A stretch of DNA of 64,000 bases from positions 3,580,693 through 3,644,692 of the forward strand of contig NZ_JH651384.1 in NCBI RefSeq assembly GCF_000260135.1, written 5' to 3'. The DNA comes from Thiothrix nivea DSM 5205 (lineage in GTDB: Bacteria; Pseudomonadota; Gammaproteobacteria; Thiotrichales; Thiotrichaceae). Below are positions 25,558-34,601 of the stretch, piece by piece. The position numbers and the translations under genes are program-made. Positions within the stretch are counted from its first letter, which is position 1; each line of letters opens with the position of its first letter. Below the pieces are notes generated by a model. The model was not told the origin of the DNA, searched no databases, and worked only from the letters and a program-made list of their open reading frames with translations.

Positions 25558-25590
25558 CAAAGCCACAGTGTATGATTACCTGTGGCTTTG
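25558..25590 (+). terminator. Terminator after rpsI
   Basis: A perfect 11-bp inverted repeat CAAAGCCACAG / CTGTGGCTTTG encloses an 11-base loop and is followed by TTGTTT. It ends the rplM-rpsI operon. The remaining bases up to 25717 are AT-rich and hold no gene I can support. Confidence 0.7.
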
Positions 25591-25717
25591 TTGTTTCCAG
25601 ATGCCTGAAATTGAAGGTTTCTTGCCGGTTGTCAGTCATGCCTTTTTTGTTAATTAATCATTGTGGCGTTTCTGCAACATTTGCGGTAAACTTTGTAGCG
25701 TATTTGCAAAATAGCTG

Positions 25718-25746
25718 TTGCAAGACGCTGGCAAGGGATGTATAAA
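25718..25746 (+). promoter_or_regulatory. Sigma-70 promoter of the porin gene
   Basis: TTGCAA (25718-25723) and TATAAA (25741-25746) are separated by the ideal 17 bases and lie about 75 bases before the porin start, consistent with a strongly expressed outer-membrane protein gene. Confidence 0.65.
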
Positions 25747-25821
25747 TACATTCCGTCAGATTGAACAAAATCGAAATTAAATCTTAATGACAGGACAAAC
25801 CTTCTAAATAGGAGTCGACTC

Positions 25822-26805
25822 ATGAAAAAAATGCTTGTAATCGCAGTTGCTGCTGCTCTGGTTGCCCCTGCTGCGGCAATGGCTGATACCACCCTGTACG
25901 GTAAACTGCACGCTTCCGTTGGTTCTGTTGACAATGGCGCTGGCTCTGAAACTATCGTTGAAAGCCATGCTTCACGTTTGGGCGTCAAAGGTTCCACTGA
26001 GCTGGACAATGGCCTGAGCGCTACTTACGGTCTGGAATATGGTCTGAACCTGGATGGTGATAGCAGCCGCGCACTGAGCGCCCGCAATACTTTTGCTGGT
26101 GTTAAAGGCGGGTTTGGTGAAGTTCGCATCGGTCGTCACGATACTCCAGCTAAACTGGCTACTGCTGGTCTGGATGCATTCGCTGACACCTACGGCGCAA
26201 TGGAAAACATCATTGCAACTGATGGTCATCGTGTAGACAATGCTGTTGCTTATATCAATAAGTTTGGTCCGGTTGGTTTTGCTATCGCCCATTCAACTGC
26301 GCCTCTTAATGAAGATGTTGGTGCTGCTGTTGATACCGCTGCTAACACTGCGATGGTTAACTATGGCAATGGCCCCATGTATGCTGGCTTGGGTTATACC
26401 GATGTGAAAAATGTGGGTTCCACTGCAAACTTGGGCTTGGGCTGGAAAGCTGAAGCTGGTCATTTTGCTAACTTGGTTTATGAACAAGCTGAAGGCGATG
26501 GTGCAAATACTGCTGCGGTAGCATCTGCTACAGGCATCCCTGCTGCTGGTGCAAAAGACACTAACGTCTATGTCGCGGGTGGCTACAAGACTGGTGCTGC
26601 TACCTTGAAGGTCGGCTACGGCGAAGGCAAACGTGATGGTGCTGGTAAAGAAAAACAGACTAGTGTTGGCGTAGACTACAGCTTGGGTAAAAAGACTTCT
26701 GCTTACCTGTTGTGGAACGAAGACAAGAATCTGTCCCGTGCAGCGGTTGAAGCTTCTACTGACAAGCAAACTGCTACTGTTGTTGGTATCGTCAGCGAAT
26801 TCTAA
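25822..26805 (+). CDS. General outer-membrane porin (OmpC/Porin_4 type)
   Basis: 327 residues with a signal peptide cleaved after APAAAMA, leaving the typical beta-barrel start DTTLYGKLHASVGSVD. Alternating hydrophobic strands follow, with the constriction-loop hallmark NTFAGVKGGFGEVRIGRHDTP and a terminal Phe (GIVSEF) needed for assembly by the BAM complex. The gene is single, with a strong promoter and a UUCG-capped terminator, and uses few rare codons; these point to high expression. It forms a trimeric diffusion channel for small solutes in the family. Confidence 0.92.
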   Translation: MKKMLVIAVAAALVAPAAAMADTTLYGKLHASVGSVDNGAGSETIVESHASRLGVKGSTELDNGLSATYGLEYGLNLDGDSSRALSARNTFAGVKGGFGEVRIGRHDTPAKLATAGLDAFADTYGAMENIIATDGHRVDNAVAYINKFGPVGFAIAHSTAPLNEDVGAAVDTAANTAMVNYGNGPMYAGLGYTDVKNVGSTANLGLGWKAEAGHFANLVYEQAEGDGANTAAVASATGIPAAGAKDTNVYVAGGYKTGAATLKVGYGEGKRDGAGKEKQTSVGVDYSLGKKTSAYLLWNEDKNLSRAAVEASTDKQTATVVGIVSEF

Positions 26806-26833
26806 TCCTTCGGGTTTGGAACAAAGCTAGTGG

Positions 26834-26857
26834 AAAAGGCTCCTTCGGGAGCCTTTT
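26834..26857 (+). terminator. Terminator of the porin gene
   Basis: AAAAGGCTCC and GGAGCCTTTT form a perfect 10-bp stem closed by a stable TTCG tetraloop, followed by CTCG after the T run. It lies 29 bases after the porin stop. Confidence 0.85.
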
Positions 26858-26920
26858 CTCGTTGTGGGAGTGTACCTGTTCATCTATGATGGGGTCATGT
26901 AGTGAACTAGGTTTTTGATC

Positions 26921-27160
26921 ATGTTATATCTTAATATCCACGAGGCGAAAACGCATTTGTCCCGTTATCTTGAGCAACTCTTGCAAGGTGAGCGTATTTT
27001 CTTGTGTAAGCGTAATATACCCATTGCAGAGATACGCGCACTACCCAAGCCTCTTCAGCAAAAACGCCCAATTGGTTTGGCAAAAGGCGAGTTTACTGTA
27101 CCAAGCCAGTTTTTTGAGCCGCTACCGGATGATGTGGTGATGGCATTTGAGGGGCATTGA
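26921..27160 (+). CDS. Phd/YefM-family antitoxin of a VapC-type toxin
   Basis: 79 residues from the ATG at 26921 (MLYLNIHEAKTHLSRYLEQL), which is the usual Phd/YefM DNA-binding opening; a TTG at 26915 is an alternative start. The hydrophobic ERIFLCKRNIPIAEI strand pair and the C-terminal FFEPLPDDVVMAFEGH toxin-binding segment match antitoxins that accompany PIN toxins. It is three bases upstream of the toxin gene and would be co-translated with it. Confidence 0.85.
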   Translation: MLYLNIHEAKTHLSRYLEQLLQGERIFLCKRNIPIAEIRALPKPLQQKRPIGLAKGEFTVPSQFFEPLPDDVVMAFEGH

Positions 27161-27163
27161 ACG

Positions 27164-27550
27164 ATGCGGCTGTTATTGGATACCTGCGCGTTTTTATGGC
27201 TGATTTCCGATGATGATAATTTGAGCCAAACAGTGCGTGATCTGTTTCAAGACCCACAGAATGAAGTGTTTTTGAGTGCCATTTCACTGTGGGAAATAAC
27301 GGTCAAATACCAACTGGGCAAGTTGCCCTTGCCGGAGCATCCGCGCCATTACATACCCCGCCAGCGTCAGGAGCATCAGATTGAACCCTTGAGCTTGCAC
27401 GAAGATGCTATCCAGCATTTGGGGAATTTGCCAAGTATCCATCGAGACCCATTCGACCGGATATTAATCTGCCAGGCTCTTCAAGAGGGGTTGGTGTTGC
27501 TCACGCCAGACCCGTTGATCCAGCAATACCCTGTCAAGGTTATCTGGTAA
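27164..27550 (+). CDS. PIN-domain ribonuclease toxin (VapC type)
   Basis: 128 residues. The PIN active-site acids are visible: RLLLDTCAFLWL (first Asp), SLWEITVKYQLGKL (Glu) and HRDPFDRILICQAL (Asp cluster). VapC-type toxins of this subgroup cut tRNA or rRNA when not bound by antitoxin. Its stop codon overlaps the ATG of the next gene by one base, so the cysteine-cluster protein downstream may belong to the same transcript. Confidence 0.88.
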   Translation: MRLLLDTCAFLWLISDDDNLSQTVRDLFQDPQNEVFLSAISLWEITVKYQLGKLPLPEHPRHYIPRQRQEHQIEPLSLHEDAIQHLGNLPSIHRDPFDRILICQALQEGLVLLTPDPLIQQYPVKVIW

Positions 27551-28044
27551 TGGTTTTGAATGTTGTCCGTCAATGCCAGCCATGCACCGCCTGTTGCGAT
27601 GGCTGGGTGCAGATGAATATCCGTGGTGCGGGTGTCTATCCCGGTTGCCCTTGCCCGCACAGTACCGGCAAAGGGTGCGATGACTACGCTAACCGCCCGG
27701 TTGACCCCTGCGACAATTTCAACTGCGGCTGGATCATTCCTAACAGTCCGCTACCCGACTGGATGAAACCCAACGAAGCCAAAGTCATGCTGCTGTTCAA
27801 CAAGCTCCAGTGGCGTGGCCTGCCGGTTGATCTTGCCGTGCCGGTCGGCAAACGTATTCCGCCCCGTGCCCTCAACTGGCTCAAACAATTTGCCGAAAAG
27901 CATGGCCGCCCACTGCTTTACACCGAACAGGTCGTGGTAAATGGCAAATTCCAGAAAGACCAGCAGACCATTGCCTATGGCCCACCTGAATTCCAGCAGG
28001 AAGTGATGCAAAAGGTGGCGCAAGGCCAGAGGCTGTGGCGGTGA
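27550..28044 (+). CDS. Cysteine-cluster metal-binding protein (YkgJ-like)
   Basis: 164 residues. The N-terminal half holds a dense cysteine set: CQPCTACCDGW, then YPGCPCPHSTGKGCDDY and DPCDNFNCGW, a pattern of the zinc/iron-chelating CxxCC family. The C-terminal half is a small alpha/beta segment with no recognised motif. Function unknown. The one-base overlap with the toxin gene suggests it rides on the toxin-antitoxin transcript, which is unusual for this family and may be a chance arrangement. Confidence 0.65.
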   Translation: MVLNVVRQCQPCTACCDGWVQMNIRGAGVYPGCPCPHSTGKGCDDYANRPVDPCDNFNCGWIIPNSPLPDWMKPNEAKVMLLFNKLQWRGLPVDLAVPVGKRIPPRALNWLKQFAEKHGRPLLYTEQVVVNGKFQKDQQTIAYGPPEFQQEVMQKVAQGQRLWR

Positions 28045-28134
28045 GGGTCTCCCATCAATTGCCGAAGTCGAACCTTATGGATATTATGGAACTGATGTTA
28101 CGCAGCAAGCTATCTGCCCAGCTATATTCAGAGG

Positions 28135-29330
28135 ATGAACCAGAACCGCCTTGACCTCTACACGGACTACCTGAGCGTCACTTTTGGCTACGCCACCGCG
28201 ACCGGGTTGTCCAACATGCTGGATGGCGGCATCAGCCATGATGCCATCAGCCGCTTTCTGTCAGAACGGGAGTACACCTCCAAAGATTTGTGGAAGCAAG
28301 TCAAAGGCATGGTCAGGGAGACGGAGTCAGAGGATGGGGTGCTGATCATTGATGATACGGTGGAAGAAAAGCCCCACATGGACGAAAACGACCTGATCAG
28401 CTGGCATTATGACCACTGCCTGGGACGTAATGTGAAAGGGATCAACCTGTTGAATTGCCTGTACCATGCGAATGATGTCTCCATCCCGGTAGCGTTTGAA
28501 CTGGTGCGCAAGCCCATCCGCTACTGCGACCTCAAAACCCGGAAAGAAAGGCGGTGCAGTGAAGTCACCAAAAATGAACAGATGCGATTGATGATAGATC
28601 AGCAATTCCCGGTCAAAAAACACCTAACATCATGATTTTAAAAGATATTATCTCGAATTTTTCACAGTTATACGTGAAATTTTCTCTTGTAAATCATAGT
28701 GTTAAGCGTCACCGGGAATTGCTGATGATAGATACCTGCCTGCAAAACCAGTTGAAATTCTCGTGGGTGCTGGCCGACATCTGGTTCGCCTCTACTGAAA
28801 ACATGGAACACATCAAACAAACCCGGCAAAAGGACTTCATCATGGCGCTGAAAAGCAACCGGCTGGTGGCCTTGAGCGAAGCTGACCGGAAGAAAAAACG
28901 TTACACCCGGCTCGACCAACTGGAATGGCCGGAGCAGGAAGCCGTCACGGGCTGGCTGAAGGGGCTGGATTTCCCCGTCAGGTTGGCCCGGCAAGTCTTT
29001 AAAAACAAGGACGGTAGTGAAGGCATCCTGTATCTGGCCTGTAGCAAGCTGGAAGCTGAGTGGGACAAAATCACCACAACCTACCAGAAACGGTGGAAAG
29101 TGGAGGTCTTCCATAAATCGCTCAAGTCCAATGCGGCCTTTGCCAAATCACCTGCCCACACTGCCAGGACGCAGGCCAACCACCTGTTCGCCTCCATTGT
29201 CGCAGTGTTCAAGATGGAGTGTTTGACGGTCAGGAAAAAACTTAACCACTTTGCCTTGAAATCCAAGCTGTACATCAAGGCCATACGGACGGCATTTGAC
29301 GAGCTACAGGCTTTCAGGGCTGCTGCGTAA
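28135..29330 (+). pseudogene. DDE transposase (IS701/IS4-like), broken by a MITE
   Basis: The first part (28135 to about 28599) gives MNQNRLDLYTDYLSVTFGY ... with LIIDDTVEEKPH (first Asp); the second resumes at 28725 with MIDTCLQNQLKFSWVLADIWF (second Asp) and continues to the YQKRWKVEVFHKSLKS helix (Glu) and the C-terminus at 29330. The 125-bp MITE plus its 9-bp duplicate shifts the frame by two, so no full protein is made. Removing them gives an uninterrupted 353-residue transposase. Confidence 0.85.
28600..28724. mobile_element. 125-bp MITE inside a transposase gene
   Basis: Ends in perfect 14-bp inverted repeats (CAGCAATTCCCGGT at 28600-28613, its complement at 28711-28724), is flanked by a 9-bp target duplication ATGATAGAT (28591-28599, 28725-28733), is AT-rich unlike its surroundings, and has no coding capacity. 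An internal hairpin (TTTTTCAC ... GTGAAATTT, about 28656-28684) is present. It must have been moved by a transposase encoded elsewhere. Confidence 0.87.
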
Positions 29331-29373
29331 CATCAGTTATGGAAAGCACATTAGTTGGCTCACAGGTAAGGAT

Positions 29374-29952
29374 ATGGGTGCGTTAAAACAAGCCATCACC
29401 TACACCGCTGCCGAATATCTGGCGATGGAGCAGGCCGCAAATTTCAAAAGCGAGTTTGTGGACGGTTATATTTATGCCATGTCCGGCGCGAGTGAGAACC
29501 ATAATCTGGTCACTGCGAATATCGGCAGTTACTTTCACAGTCTCTTGCGTGGTCAGCAAGCCTGCCGTGTGTTCATGAGTGATATGCGTCTGGAACTGAA
29601 CGCGGGGCAGTGTTATTACTATCCCGACGTCATGCTGACCTGCGAGGGCAAGAGCGATGACCCTTACCACAAACGTAACCCCTGCCTGCTGGTGGAAGTG
29701 ACATCACCCAGCACCAAGACCGTCGATTACCGCGAAAAGCTACGTCATTATCTGGCAGTCCCGTCGCTGCGGTATTACCTGATTGCAGCCCCCGATGTGC
29801 GTAAGGTGGAATATTTCCAGCGCAATGCGGAAGGGCAATGGGAAAGCAGTATTCTGGAAGAAGATGAAGTCTTGCTGATGGACTGTCCGCCTGTCCATTG
29901 CGGTTTGCGTTTGCGTGATGTCTATCTGGATATGGATGTTCCCGAACGTTAG
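29374..29952 (+). CDS. Uma2-family (DUF820) PD-(D/E)XK nuclease-like protein
   Basis: 192 residues from the ATG at 29374, which has AAGGAT just upstream. The family core is present: YTAAEYLAMEQ, SEFVDGYIYAMSGAS with an acidic residue, then YYPDVMLTC and PCLLVEVTSPST, the D...E-x-x restriction-nuclease-like motif, and REKLRHYLAVPSLRYYLI. Uma2 proteins are abundant in cyanobacteria and sulphur bacteria, multi-copy, and of unknown function. The IS inserted 35 bases upstream may have displaced its promoter. Confidence 0.85.
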   Translation: MGALKQAITYTAAEYLAMEQAANFKSEFVDGYIYAMSGASENHNLVTANIGSYFHSLLRGQQACRVFMSDMRLELNAGQCYYYPDVMLTCEGKSDDPYHKRNPCLLVEVTSPSTKTVDYREKLRHYLAVPSLRYYLIAAPDVRKVEYFQRNAEGQWESSILEEDEVLLMDCPPVHCGLRLRDVYLDMDVPER

Positions 29953-30037
29953 ATTTCTGAGCGACTAAAGCCTTCGTCTTACGTGGGTTTTTTTCAATGC
30001 TGCGGCGCGTTACACTACGCATCTTTGCCAAAGCCGT

Positions 30038-33000
30038 ATGAATGCCATGACTGTCATGCACCCGATCCGGGAAATTCCTTACAACTACACCTCATTCTCC
30101 GACAAGGAAATCGTCCTGCGCCTATTGGGCGCGCGGGCGTGGGAAATCCTGCAAGGGTTGCGTGAAAAGCGCGAAACCGGCATCTCCTCCCACATGCTGC
30201 TGGAGCTGCTCGGTGATATGTGGGTGGTGCTGCGCAACCCTTATATCCAGGATGACCTGCTGGAAAATACCGACCGTCAGAAATCCCTGATCGACACGCT
30301 ATGCGAACGTGTCGGCAAGATCGAGGAACGCGCTAAAGGCAATGTCCTGACGCTGGAACTGGTGCAGATTGCCCGTCAGGCGCTGAACGATTTCTCCGAC
30401 AGCTTCAAGAAACATGCAGCCCTGCGTGAAAAAGCCCGCAAGCGCCTGCAAAAAATCACCCGCAAGGACAATATCCAGTTCGATGGTCTTGCCCGTGTTG
30501 CCCACGTAACGGACGCAACCGACTGGCGCGTGGAATTGCCGTTCGTGGTGCTGACGCCGGATACCGAAGCCGAAATGGCCGCATTGGTGCAAGCCTGTAT
30601 CGAGCTTGGCCTGACGGTCATCCCACGCGGTGGCGGCACTGGCTACACCGGCGGCGCGATCCCGCTGGATGCCCGCAGCGCCGTCATCAACACCGAAAAG
30701 CTCGAATTCATCAGCGAAGTCCGCCACCGCAATGACCTGCCGGGTGTAGACAAAACCGTGCCGGTAGTACGTACTGGGGCAGGGGTGGTGACCCGCCGTG
30801 TTTCCGATCTGGCAGGCAAGCATGGGCTGGTGTTCGCGGTTGACCCGACCTCGCAGGACGCCTCCACCATCGGCGGCAACATCGCCATGAACGCAGGTGG
30901 CAAGAAAGCCGTACTGTGGGGAACCACCCTCGACAACCTGCTTTCCTGGCGCATGGTGACGCCGGATGCCGACTGGCTGGAAGTCACCCGCCTGAACCAC
31001 AACCTCGGCAAAATCCACGACCAGCAAACCGTGCAGTTTTCCGTGCAGCGTTTCCAGCCGGATGGCAAAACACCCAAGGGCGCGGCAGAAACCCTCACCT
31101 ACGAAGGCCGCTATTTCCGCAAGGAAGGGCTAGGCAAGGACGTGACCAACAAATTCCTCGGCGGTTTGCCCGGTATTCAGAAAGAAGGCTGTGATGGCCT
31201 GATTACCTCCGGCGAATTCATCCTGCACCGGATGCCGGATCAAATCCGCACCGTCTGTCTCGAGTTCTACGGCACCGATTTGCACGAAGCCGTGCCTGCC
31301 ATTGTCGAAGTGAAAAACTACCTCGACAGCCGCACCGACGTGCTGCTTTCCGGCCTCGAACACCTCGACGAACGCTACGTCAAGGCGGTGAAATACACCC
31401 CGAAAGGCGCGCGCGGCATGTTGCCGAAAATGGTGCTGATCGCCGACATCGTGAGCGACGACGAAAAAGCCGTGGCCGAATCCGCCGCCGAAGTGGTACG
31501 CCTCGCCAATGCCCGTAACGCTGAAGGTTTCATCGCCATCAGCCCGGAAGCGCGCCGCCAGTTCTGGGCAGACCGTTCTCGCACTGCCGCTATCGCTGCC
31601 CACACCAATGCCTTCAAGATCAACGAAGACGTGGTGATCCCACTGCACAACCTGGCGCGTTACACCGAAGGCATCGAAACCATCAACATCCGCCAGTCGA
31701 TGCAGAACAAGCTGCGCATGATCGACGCGCTGCTGGAGCACTTGGCGGGCGACCTGCCGGAACTGCGCACTGTTGCTGGCTATGAGGCCAGCGCGGAGCG
31801 CAGCGCCATTCTCGCCAACAAGGTCACACACGCCACCGCTTTCCTGCAACAGCGCAAACGGCGTTGGGAACAGATTCTGGCCAACTTCGACACGCCTGCC
31901 GCCGAACATCAGGATTTGCTGGATGAAACGGCCAAAGCTGCCCAGCGCCCGACCGACCGGGTGATTGACCTGTTGTTGCGGCGCGAGTTGCGCATTTCCT
32001 ACCGCAAGGAAATCCTGCGCCCCTTGCAGGAAATGTTTGCTGGGCGCGAACTGGCTCCGCTGTTGCAAGCGCTGGAAAAGATCCACGGGCGCATCCGCAC
32101 CAGCCGCCTGTTTGTGGCGCTACACATGCACGCGGGTGATGGCAACGTTCACACCAACATTCCGGTCAACTCCAACGACTACGACATGTTGCACGAAGCT
32201 GAGCGTATGGTGGATGACATCATGGTGCTGGCGCGCGATCTGGATGGGGTTATTTCCGGCGAGCATGGCATCGGCCTGACCAAGTTCCAGTATCTGGATG
32301 AGCGCGAAATCAACGAGTTCGCCGGTTACAAACAACAGGTAGACCCGCAGGGGCGTTTCAACAAGGGTAAGCTGTTGCCCGGTTCTGGCTTGCAGAATGC
32401 CTACACGCCATCCTTGCGCCTGGTGGAACGCGAGGCTCTGCTGCTGGAACACAATGAACTCGGCGCACTTAATACCGACATCAAGGATTGTCTGCGTTGC
32501 GGCAAGTGCAAGCCGGTATGCAATACGCACATTCCGCGTGCTAACCTGCTGTATTCGCCGCGTAACAAGATTCTGGCCACCGGCCTGATGATTGAGGCGT
32601 TCTTGTATGAGGAGCAGACCCGGCGCGGCATTTCCATCCGCCACTTCGACGAGATGAATGATGTGTCCGACCACTGCACGGTCTGCCACAAGTGCGTCAC
32701 GCCTTGCCCGGTCAACATCGACTTCGGCGAAGTCAGCGTGCGGATGCGCAGCATCCTGCGTGAGCGCGGCAAGAAAAAGACCAGCCCGGTGACGTGGGCA
32801 TCAATGCAGTTCCTCAACCTGAAAGACCCGACGCAAATCAACCTGATGCGTACCGGCATGATCAAGTTCGGCTACAAGGCGCAGCGTTTTGCTTACAAGC
32901 TGGCGAAAAATGTCGGGCTGGTGGGGAACGGTCATCCGCCTGCCGCCACGCTGGGCAAGCCGCCGATCAAGGAACAGGTGATCCAGTTCGTGAAAAAGCC

Positions 33001-33892
33001 GCTGCCGAAGGGGCTTCCGGCCAAAACTACCCGAGCTATGCTGGGGTTGGAAGACAGTCAGGTGATCCCGATCCTGCGTGACCCCAACAAGGAACGCGGC
33101 GATGCGGTGTTCTATTTCCCCGGCTGTGGTTCCGAACGCCTGTTCAGTCAGGTGGGGCTGGCGACGCTGGCGACGCTGTACGAAACTGGCGCGACCACGG
33201 TGCTGCCACCAGGCTACCTCTGCTGTGGCTACCCGCAAAATGCGGGCGGCGATTTGAAGAAGGGCACTCAGATTTCCACCGAAAACCGTGTACTGTTCCA
33301 TCGCGTCGCCAATGCGCTCAGCTATCTCGACATCAAGACTGTGATCGTGTCCTGTGGCACTTGCATGGATCAGCTGCTCAAGTACGAATTCGGCAAGATT
33401 TTCCCCGGCTGCCGGTTGCTTGACATCCACGAATACCTACTGGAAAAGGGTATGAAAATGGATGGGGTGAGCGGCATCCAGTATGTCTACCACGACCCGT
33501 GCCATTCGCCGATGAAACAGGTTAACCCGCTGAAAGTGGCTCAGGCACTCACCGGTTCCAATGTGGTGCTGAGCGACCGTTGCTGTGCGGAAGCGGGAAC
33601 CTTCGCTATCAGCCGCCCGGATATTTCCAGCCAGCTGCGCTTCCGCAAGACGGAAAGCCTTAAGGCGGGCATTAAGGATTTGACGGGTGCGGAAACGGCG
33701 CAGAATGGCAATGTGAAAATCCTCACCTCCTGCCCGGCCTGTCAGCAGGGCCTGTCGCGTTACGCTGATGATACCGGCGCGGAAACCGACTACATTGTGG
33801 TGGAGATGGCGAACCATCTGCTGGGCAAGGACTGGCAGTCTGGGTTCGTCGATAAAGCCACGCATGGCGGGCTTGAGAAGGTGCTGCTCTAG
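30038..33892 (+). CDS. Giant FAD-linked oxidoreductase with two 4Fe-4S clusters (DUF3683, D-lactate dehydrogenase-like)
   Basis: 1284 residues. Order of parts: an N-terminal helical DUF3683 region (about 15-165); a FAD-binding PCMH domain with [15 protein letters not shown] near residue 197 and [20 protein letters not shown]; a FAD-oxidase C-terminal domain ending in [15 protein letters not shown] and [14 protein letters not shown]; a dicluster ferredoxin ([11 protein letters not shown] near 817, [13 protein letters not shown] near 880); and two CCG cysteine-rich domains ([11 protein letters not shown] near 1026, LCCGYPQN, and DPCHSPM ... RCCAEAG near 1182), as in GlpC and heterodisulphide reductase. 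This fuses the D-2-hydroxyacid oxidase and its electron-transfer subunit, so it probably oxidises D-lactate or a related hydroxyacid and feeds electrons to quinone. Start codons at 30047 and 30056 are alternatives. Confidence 0.85.
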   Translation: MNAMTVMHPIREIPYNYTSFSDKEIVLRLLGARAWEILQGLREKRETGISSHMLLELLGDMWVVLRNPYIQDDLLENTDRQKSLIDTLCERVGKIEERAKGNVLTLELVQIARQALNDFSDSFKKHAALREKARKRLQKITRKDNIQFDGLARVAHVTDATDWRVELPFVVLTPDTEAEMAALVQACIELGLTVIPRGGGTGYTGGAIPLDARSAVINTEKLEFISEVRHRNDLPGVDKTVPVVRTGAGVVTRRVSDLAGKHGLVFAVDPTSQDASTIGGNIAMNAGGKKAVLWGTTLDNLLSWRMVTPDADWLEVTRLNHNLGKIHDQQTVQFSVQRFQPDGKTPKGAAETLTYEGRYFRKEGLGKDVTNKFLGGLPGIQKEGCDGLITSGEFILHRMPDQIRTVCLEFYGTDLHEAVPAIVEVKNYLDSRTDVLLSGLEHLDERYVKAVKYTPKGARGMLPKMVLIADIVSDDEKAVAESAAEVVRLANARNAEGFIAISPEARRQFWADRSRTAAIAAHTNAFKINEDVVIPLHNLARYTEGIETINIRQSMQNKLRMIDALLEHLAGDLPELRTVAGYEASAERSAILANKVTHATAFLQQRKRRWEQILANFDTPAAEHQDLLDETAKAAQRPTDRVIDLLLRRELRISYRKEILRPLQEMFAGRELAPLLQALEKIHGRIRTSRLFVALHMHAGDGNVHTNIPVNSNDYDMLHEAERMVDDIMVLARDLDGVISGEHGIGLTKFQYLDEREINEFAGYKQQVDPQGRFNKGKLLPGSGLQNAYTPSLRLVEREALLLEHNELGALNTDIKDCLRCGKCKPVCNTHIPRANLLYSPRNKILATGLMIEAFLYEEQTRRGISIRHFDEMNDVSDHCTVCHKCVTPCPVNIDFGEVSVRMRSILRERGKKKTSPVTWASMQFLNLKDPTQINLMRTGMIKFGYKAQRFAYKLAKNVGLVGNGHPPAATLGKPPIKEQVIQFVKKPLPKGLPAKTTRAMLGLEDSQVIPILRDPNKERGDAVFYFPGCGSERLFSQVGLATLATLYETGATTVLPPGYLCCGYPQNAGGDLKKGTQISTENRVLFHRVANALSYLDIKTVIVSCGTCMDQLLKYEFGKIFPGCRLLDIHEYLLEKGMKMDGVSGIQYVYHDPCHSPMKQVNPLKVAQALTGSNVVLSDRCCAEAGTFAISRPDISSQLRFRKTESLKAGIKDLTGAETAQNGNVKILTSCPACQQGLSRYADDTGAETDYIVVEMANHLLGKDWQSGFVDKATHGGLEKVLL

Positions 33893-33942
33893 AGAGGTAA
33901 CGACTGCTACACCGTTGGTGTAACTGCGACGGATGTAGTGCT

Positions 33943-33968
33943 GCAATATTTCGTTACACTCACGCAAT
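33943..33968 (+). promoter_or_regulatory. Candidate operator: GCAAT repeats 21 bp apart (upstream of DUF2889 gene)
   Basis: GCAAT at 33943 and 33964 flank TTTCGTTACACT. Near-identical sequence lies upstream of the transporter operon at 42996-43021 and related sequence at 60659-60690. Repeats on one face of the helix suggest a dimeric activator site. Confidence 0.4.
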
Positions 33969-34023
33969 AGTCGTGAAATTTTGTTCCTCTACCATTGGCG
34001 CATTTTCTGATGAGTAGCCGTTT

Positions 34024-34584
34024 ATGCCATTATCCAAATCTGTACGCCGCAAGCTAATGCACACCCGCGTTGTAACCTGTCACGGTTATCAGCGTGATGA
34101 TGGGCTTTGGGATATTGAAGGCCATATGGTCGATACCAAACCTTATGCCTTCAACAGCATTGAGCGCGAGGGTGGTTTTATTGATGCCAATGAGGCACTG
34201 CATGATATGTGGGTGCGCCTGACGCTGGATGGTGATTATAAGATTCACGCCATTGAGGCAGTAACCGATTGGGCGCCATTCACCGGTTGCCCGCGCGCGT
34301 CAGCCGTTTTTCAGGGGTTGGTTGGTGTCACGATTGGCAATGGCTGGATGCGCCTGATCAAGGAACTGATGGGTGGGGTGCGTGGTTGCACCCACTTAAC
34401 GGAATTGCTGGGGCCGGTTGCAACCACTGCTTTCCAGACGATCATGAGCAGCAATCCAGGTTTTTATGGCGATGCGGCAGGTGTCCTGACAGAGCCTCCT
34501 CCTTATATCAACAGTTGCCACGAACTGCATGAGTCGGGCGTGATAGTGAAAACGCTTTGGCCGCAGTTTTACAGGCCTGTTTAG
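34024..34584 (+). CDS. DUF2889 family protein
   Basis: 186 residues matching the DUF2889 pattern: early HTRVVTCHGYQRDDGLWDIEGHMVDTK in two stretches, then a central MWVRLTLDGDYKIHAIEA and TIGNGWMRLIKELMGGVRGCTHLTELL with a conserved His and Cys. Function unknown; relatives are commonly found with acyl-CoA and aromatic catabolism genes. Here a sequence upstream resembles the one before the beta-oxidation transporter operon, which supports membership in the same regulon (inference). It converges on the response regulator gene. Confidence 0.8.
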   Translation: MPLSKSVRRKLMHTRVVTCHGYQRDDGLWDIEGHMVDTKPYAFNSIEREGGFIDANEALHDMWVRLTLDGDYKIHAIEAVTDWAPFTGCPRASAVFQGLVGVTIGNGWMRLIKELMGGVRGCTHLTELLGPVATTAFQTIMSSNPGFYGDAAGVLTEPPPYINSCHELHESGVIVKTLWPQFYRPV

Positions 34585-34601
34585 GAACAAATACCGCTTC
34601 T

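Larger units (their letters stand above)
28090..29338 (+). mobile_element. Insertion sequence (1249 bp as found) carrying an internal MITE
   Basis: Perfect 18-bp terminal inverted repeats (left end AACTGATGTTACGCAGCA at 28090-28107, right at 29321-29338) and a 4-bp duplication ATGG on both sides (28086-28089, 29339-29342). Without the inner insertion the element is 1115 bp. It sits between the cysteine-cluster gene and the Uma2 gene and disrupts neither. Confidence 0.85.

Noticed and set aside
33900-33925. TACACC/GGTGTA hairpin as a terminator after the giant oxidoreductase
   Set aside because: The stem is only six base pairs and no T run follows.
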